A model generated the notes under the pieces. That model saw nothing but the letters and a program-made list of their open reading frames with translations, searched no databases and was not told the DNA's origin. Both the position numbers and the translations under genes were made by a program. From Palsa-147 sp036513895 (GTDB lineage Bacteria; Acidobacteriota; Terriglobia; Acidiferrales; UBA7541): a stretch of 64,000 bases of DNA. Location: assembly GCA_036513895.1 (NCBI GenBank), contig DATBYF010000028.1, positions 1-64,000 of the forward strand, in the 5' to 3' direction. Below are positions 60,609 through 64,000 of the stretch, piece after piece; the first letter of the stretch is position 1, and each line of letters opens with the position of its first letter.

Positions 60609-62027
60609 ATGACCGCATCGGGGCCATCGCCGATCGAAGAGCATGCCGGCCACAGTGCCGCGGGCGCCCCGGCGTCCGCTGCGGAATATTGGAATTCACT
60701 TTTGCGTTCCGACGTGGAATTGCAGCCGCCTTATTGCGCCAATCTCGCGACGCAGATGCGCGAGAGAAAGTTGACTTTCGGCGATCGCATCCATTGTCCC
60801 TTCCTTCGGCCTTTTTTCCTGGATGAGCGCGACGAGGCTCGAGTGCGCGCCGTCGCCGAGACGATCGCGGGGCTTGGCGAGCGCGTGGTGCAGGCGGCGC
60901 TGGCGTCGAAGGATCTGCTGGAGCAGTTAGGTCTGCGGCCTGAAGAGGAGCGGCTGGCGCGGATCGAGCCTGGATATGCGACGGCCAGCACAGCGTCGCG
61001 CCTCGATGCGTTTCTGCTGCCCAATTCGCTCGAGTTCGCGGAGTACAACGCGGAATCGCCGGCGGGCCTCGGTTATTCGCACACGCTTTCCGAAGTTTTC
61101 AGCGAACTCGAAGTGATGTCGCGGTTCCGCGAGGCTTACTCAGTCCGCAGCTACCCGCTGATGGAATCGATTCTCACTGCGCTGATGGCGAGCTATCGCG
61201 ATTGGGGCGGCACATCGAAGGCGCCGCAAATTGCGATTGTGGATTGGCGCGGTGTTCCCACGTGGAGCGAGTTCGAAATTCTGCAAGCGCGATTCGAAAA
61301 CCTCGGCGTGCCAACGATGATTTGCGATCCGCGCGATTTGGAGTTCGACGGAAAATCGCTGAAGGCCCAGGGTCGCAAGATTGATTTCGTTTACCGGCGC
61401 GTGTTGATTAACGACATGATTGCGCGGCCAGCCGAATGCGATGCGTTGCTGCGCGCGTACGAGAGCCGCGCGGTTTGCGTCGCCAACACGCTGCAATGCA
61501 AAATTCCGCATAAAAAGGCCTTTTTCGCGGTGCTCACCGACGAACGGAATCGCGAAATGTTCAACCCCGAAGAGCGCGAGCTAATTCGCCGTCACATTCC
61601 CTGGACGCGCCTCGTGGGAGAAATTCGCACCACGCGCGCGGGCGAGACAATCGATTTGCTCGCGCACATTCGCCAGCATCGCGAAAATTTCGTGTTGAAG
61701 CCGAATGACGAATACGGCGGCGCGGGCGTGATGCTCGGATGGGAGACGGATCCGGCGGCGTGGGATGCCGCAATCGAGCGCGCCGTAAAAGACGGCTACG
61801 GCACGTGGGTAGTCCAGGAAAAAATCGCCGTGCGCCGCGAAGTATTCCCCTTCGTCGAAGCAGGCAACAAAGTCGTAATGAAAGACATGCTCGTAGACCT
61901 CGCGCCCTATCTTTTCCGCGGCAAGCTCTCAGGTTTCCTCACCCGCCTCAGCTCCACCGGCCTCGCCAACGTCACCTCAGGCGGCGGCCAAATCCCCGCC
62001 TTCGCCGTAAAGCCCCTCACACAATAA
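60609..62027 (+). CDS. Circularly permuted type 2 ATP-grasp protein
   Basis: The 472-residue protein shows the motifs of the circularly permuted ATP-grasp group: EYNAESPAGLGYSHTL, KIPHKKAFFAVLTDE, NFVLKPNDEYGGAGVMLGWE and TWVVQEKI. The Lys and acidic positions needed for ATP and Mg appear present. It starts 38 bp after the preceding ligase. In comparative studies of amidoligases, such proteins occur in clusters with GCS2 and ATP-grasp genes that make small peptides or modify amines. The role here is inferred from that association only. Confidence 0.8.
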   Translation: MTASGPSPIEEHAGHSAAGAPASAAEYWNSLLRSDVELQPPYCANLATQMRERKLTFGDRIHCPFLRPFFLDERDEARVRAVAETIAGLGERVVQAALASKDLLEQLGLRPEEERLARIEPGYATASTASRLDAFLLPNSLEFAEYNAESPAGLGYSHTLSEVFSELEVMSRFREAYSVRSYPLMESILTALMASYRDWGGTSKAPQIAIVDWRGVPTWSEFEILQARFENLGVPTMICDPRDLEFDGKSLKAQGRKIDFVYRRVLINDMIARPAECDALLRAYESRAVCVANTLQCKIPHKKAFFAVLTDERNREMFNPEERELIRRHIPWTRLVGEIRTTRAGETIDLLAHIRQHRENFVLKPNDEYGGAGVMLGWETDPAAWDAAIERAVKDGYGTWVVQEKIAVRREVFPFVEAGNKVVMKDMLVDLAPYLFRGKLSGFLTRLSSTGLANVTSGGGQIPAFAVKPLTQ

Positions 62028-62081
62028 ATCCCCTCTTCAAAAATCGAATATAGTTCCCGTGAAAACCGCGCGAAAACGCAA

Positions 62082-62106
62082 TGTAGCTCGGGTCTTCAGA
62101 CCCGAG
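62082..62106. repeat. REP-like hairpin with TTCA loop, copy 1
   Basis: AGCTCGGGTC-TTCA-GACCCGAG forms an 8-bp stem. Two closely related copies occur at 62989 and 63115. Confidence 0.7.
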
Positions 62107-62246
62107 GATTTTCGCTTTTTGGGTGACTCGCCCGTCGGAAGACAGAAAATCCACACCTTCATTTCTTAACAGAGTTATGATGGCGCCATCCATAGGGTGT
62201 TCACGCAGATTTACCCGCTGGCAAAATTTGCTTCCGGAGGAAAACA

Positions 62247-62954
62247 TTGAAAAGCAGCCGTGCGTTTTTCGTCGTTTTGTTTTTGTTCCTGTCCGTTTCC
62301 TTCGCGCAGAATGCGTTGGCGCAATCGATCGAGCGCACTGACGTCTACCACGTTGAATTCCTAAAGGCGGCACTCGGCAAAGCCGGAGCATTGGCCGATG
62401 TTCTCAAGACGCCAAATCCCAAGTCGGAGATGCCAGGACATTTCATCGTCCTTCGCCATCAGGAAGGCGAAGATTGGGATTACGTTGTGATCCAGCATCT
62501 CGGCGCGAAGGCCACCATCGAAGCGGCCGGCAATCCGCCGCCCCCGGGAGTGCGTGACCTTGTCTCGTGGCACGCGGATACGTATGTCAACGGCCCGTCG
62601 TGGCCCGCATTTGTCAAGACTCTCGGCCTCGGCGACAACGCCGCAAAAACTTCAGGTTCCGTTTATGTCGTCTCCGTTTTCCGCCCCGCTCCCGGACATC
62701 GCGAAGACCTCGAAAAGAATCTCAGCGCGGCGCCCCCAGCGGGCGATACTTCATCCGGCGCAGTCTTCCTCACGCATCTCGAAGGCGCGCCTTGGGCTTT
62801 TCTGACCATCACGCGCTACAACTCGTGGCAGGATTTCGGCACGAGTGAAACCAGCAACGTTTCCGACTCCAACAAAAGCAATAGCGGCTGGTTCACGATG
62901 CGTGAACACGCGGCCTATCACGCCGACACCATCGCCGACCGAATCGCTCCGTAA
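62247..62954 (+). CDS. Secreted protein of unknown function
   Basis: The protein has 235 residues. TTG 62247 follows GGAGG at 6 nt, so this start is well supported. A signal peptide (FFVVLFLFLSVSFAQNALA) precedes two similar halves, each with a YHVEFLKAALGKAGA or YVVSVFRPAPGHRED-like strand-helix and a following SSGAVFLTHLEG or GEDWDYVVIQHLG stretch. The arrangement resembles a tandem dimeric alpha/beta-barrel (NIPSNAP/ABM-like) fold. That is an impression from the pattern. The function is unknown. Confidence 0.75.
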   Translation: MKSSRAFFVVLFLFLSVSFAQNALAQSIERTDVYHVEFLKAALGKAGALADVLKTPNPKSEMPGHFIVLRHQEGEDWDYVVIQHLGAKATIEAAGNPPPPGVRDLVSWHADTYVNGPSWPAFVKTLGLGDNAAKTSGSVYVVSVFRPAPGHREDLEKNLSAAPPAGDTSSGAVFLTHLEGAPWAFLTITRYNSWQDFGTSETSNVSDSNKSNSGWFTMREHAAYHADTIADRIAP

Positions 62955-62988
62955 GCTGTTGTCGGATTTGTCGGCGATCGTATGTAAG

Positions 62989-63190
62989 CTCGGGTCTTCA
63001 GACCCGAGGATCTTGAATTTAGAGTCAGCTGGTCGACGCAAGTATCGAAAAAGCCTCACCTCTAAAGAGGTGAGCTACATTTGTGCCAAGAGAAGAACGG
63101 ACGCGACCAATCTAGCTCGGGGTCTTCAGACCCGAGGATTTTGAATTTAGAGTGAGCAGGTCCATGCAAGTACCGAAAAGCCTCGCCTCT
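62989..63190. repeat. Tandem copies of an approximately 85-bp unit with TTCA hairpins
   Basis: Two units at about 62987-63085 and 63112-63190 share the hairpin (CTCGGGTC-TTCA-GACCCGAG, or the variant with one extra G) and a following TTGAATTTAGAGT, GCAAGTA and CGAAAA...GCCTC. Unit 1 also contains CACCTC-TAAA-GAGGTG, another short hairpin. No gene is seen in this interval. Confidence 0.7.
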
Positions 63191-63208
63191 AGTCAACCGT
63201 TGGCGTGA

Positions 63209-64000
63209 CTACTGCGCGAAATTCATACGTCGCAGCAGCGCCTGAAACCGCGGCTCGGAACGCAAGGGATCCAAGCCCGGATACGAAGCCATATAGACCA
63301 TCCATTGGTCGCGATCTTCGTAAGCCCGCTCCAGCCACGCCAGCGCCTGATCTTTTTCGCCGAGACCACCATATGCTTCCGCGAAGAGAAAGCTGGAGAC
63401 ATAGTGCCGCCCGGCTCTCTCTTTCAGCTCGCTGATCAACTTGAGCGCTTCGCCCTTCCTTCCAGCAAGTCCATAGACGTCCGCCAGGCTCGCGAGAGTG
63501 TTCGTGTCCCGAGACTGACTTAGGCACCTCCGTAAAGCCGAGATAGCCTCTGGATACATCTTCTTCTCGCGGTATGCCCATCCCAAACCAAAATCGTCCC
63601 CTAAGGTTTCAAATTGTTGAATTGCTAGATCGTATTGACGGGATGAATAGGTCACGTACGAAACGATTACGCGCGTCTGAACATCGAATGGGTCCAATTC
63701 AGTAGCGTATTTCATCTGTTTGATGGTTTCGTCGTTACGTCCCATAGCTTGCAAAAATCGCCCGTACTCCAAATGGGCGTCAGCGTAGTTGGGACTCAGA
63801 GTGAGCGCGATCCTATACTCCTTCTCTGCGTCGGACCAATTCCAATCGTACAGTTCGTTGATCTGGGCGAGAGAGAAATGGGCTTCTCCAAGGGAGGGAT
63901 CGAGTTCCAGCGCCTTTGTTGCAGCCGCTTTTGCCTCGGGCAAGATCTGTTTCGGGGGAATAATGCCTACTGCAGGATTCGCAAGCGCAACGTAGGCGTC
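63209..64000 (-). CDS. TPR-repeat protein, C-terminal part (cut by window edge)
   Basis: The frame is open to the last base of the window. At least 263 residues of consecutive tetratricopeptide repeats are present, for example PSLGEAHFSLAQI, PNYADAHLEYGRFLQAMGR and MYPEAISALRRCLSQSRD, ending in LLRRMNFAQ. The N-terminus lies outside, so a regulatory domain such as a winged helix or a kinase could precede, as often happens in acidobacterial TPR proteins, but this is not visible. A TTG at 63943 is an internal codon, not the start. Confidence 0.8.
   Translation of the reverse strand, partial: DAYVALANPAVGIIPPKQILPEAKAAATKALELDPSLGEAHFSLAQINELYDWNWSDAEKEYRIALTLSPNYADAHLEYGRFLQAMGRNDETIKQMKYATELDPFDVQTRVIVSYVTYSSRQYDLAIQQFETLGDDFGLGWAYREKKMYPEAISALRRCLSQSRDTNTLASLADVYGLAGRKGEALKLISELKERAGRHYVSSFLFAEAYGGLGEKDQALAWLERAYEDRDQWMVYMASYPGLDPLRSEPRFQALLRRMNFAQ

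Noticed and set aside
62989..63190. CRISPR array
   Set aside because: There are only two or three units with short palindromic hairpins, no unique spacers of equal length and no cas genes.

Overview
The window looks like a chromosomal segment of an acidobacterium, probably of the Terriglobia type. This is an inference from the gene repertoire, not a database match. The markers are two large Ser/Thr kinases fused to C-terminal beta-propellers, an Oar-like TonB-dependent receptor with an N-terminal carboxypeptidase-regulatory domain, DUF5666 and choice-of-anchor D proteins, a CHASE2 protein, a remnant of a FtsX/MacB-type permease, and many short GC-rich hairpin repeats between genes. GC content is high. 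I see no phage, insertion sequence, CRISPR array or rRNA.

Layout. 1-2000: a truncated secreted protein, tRNA-Arg(CCT) and a Tat-exported protein. 2104-9468: nitrogen block with gltB, a LysR regulator and the agmatine-to-putrescine pair aguB-aguA. 9592-12462: kinase 1. 12678-19300: an accessory stretch with a thioredoxin-like protein, secreted proteins of unknown role, a WD40 protein, a duplicated 5' segment and several repeats. 19410-28070: aspartate-family amino acids, namely aspartokinase behind an attenuator, proC, a first threonine synthase, a nucleoside hydrolase, a membrane glycosyltransferase-like protein, and a second threonine synthase with homoserine kinase behind a SAM-I riboswitch. 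28279-35483: CHASE2 protein, TPR protein, pheA, then ilvB-ilvN-ilvC behind a second attenuator. 35535-43187: CHAD protein, a TetR/MFS pair with an operator, ilvD and glnD. 43406-56939: cell-envelope and signalling genes including the TonB receptor, an SPFH protein, a frameshifted beta-propeller gene, a Tat esterase, a LamG-like protein, kinase 2 and an outer-membrane barrel. 57095-62027: an MFS transporter followed by three different ATP-dependent ligases. 62027-64000: a secreted protein, repeats and a truncated TPR protein.

How the genes fit together. The core theme is amino-acid and nitrogen supply: glutamate (gltB), PII signalling (glnD), proline, threonine, branched-chain amino acids, phenylalanine and polyamine. 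Three control elements can be read directly. Two homologous cassettes at 19414-19617 and 31717-31907 each contain the same promoter (TTGACA-N17-TAAATT), a nearly leaderless leader peptide, a conserved hairpin holding the leader stop codon, an antiterminator and a terminator. One leader is rich in Thr/Ile and precedes aspartokinase. The other is rich in Leu/Val/Ile and precedes ilvBNC. The third element is a SAM-I riboswitch with its own terminator in front of a second thrC-like gene and thrB, which ties phosphohomoserine formation to SAM.

The best candidates for undescribed biology are the duplicated attenuator cassette, the SAM-controlled thrC2-thrB operon, and the three-ligase plus exporter cluster at 57095-62027.
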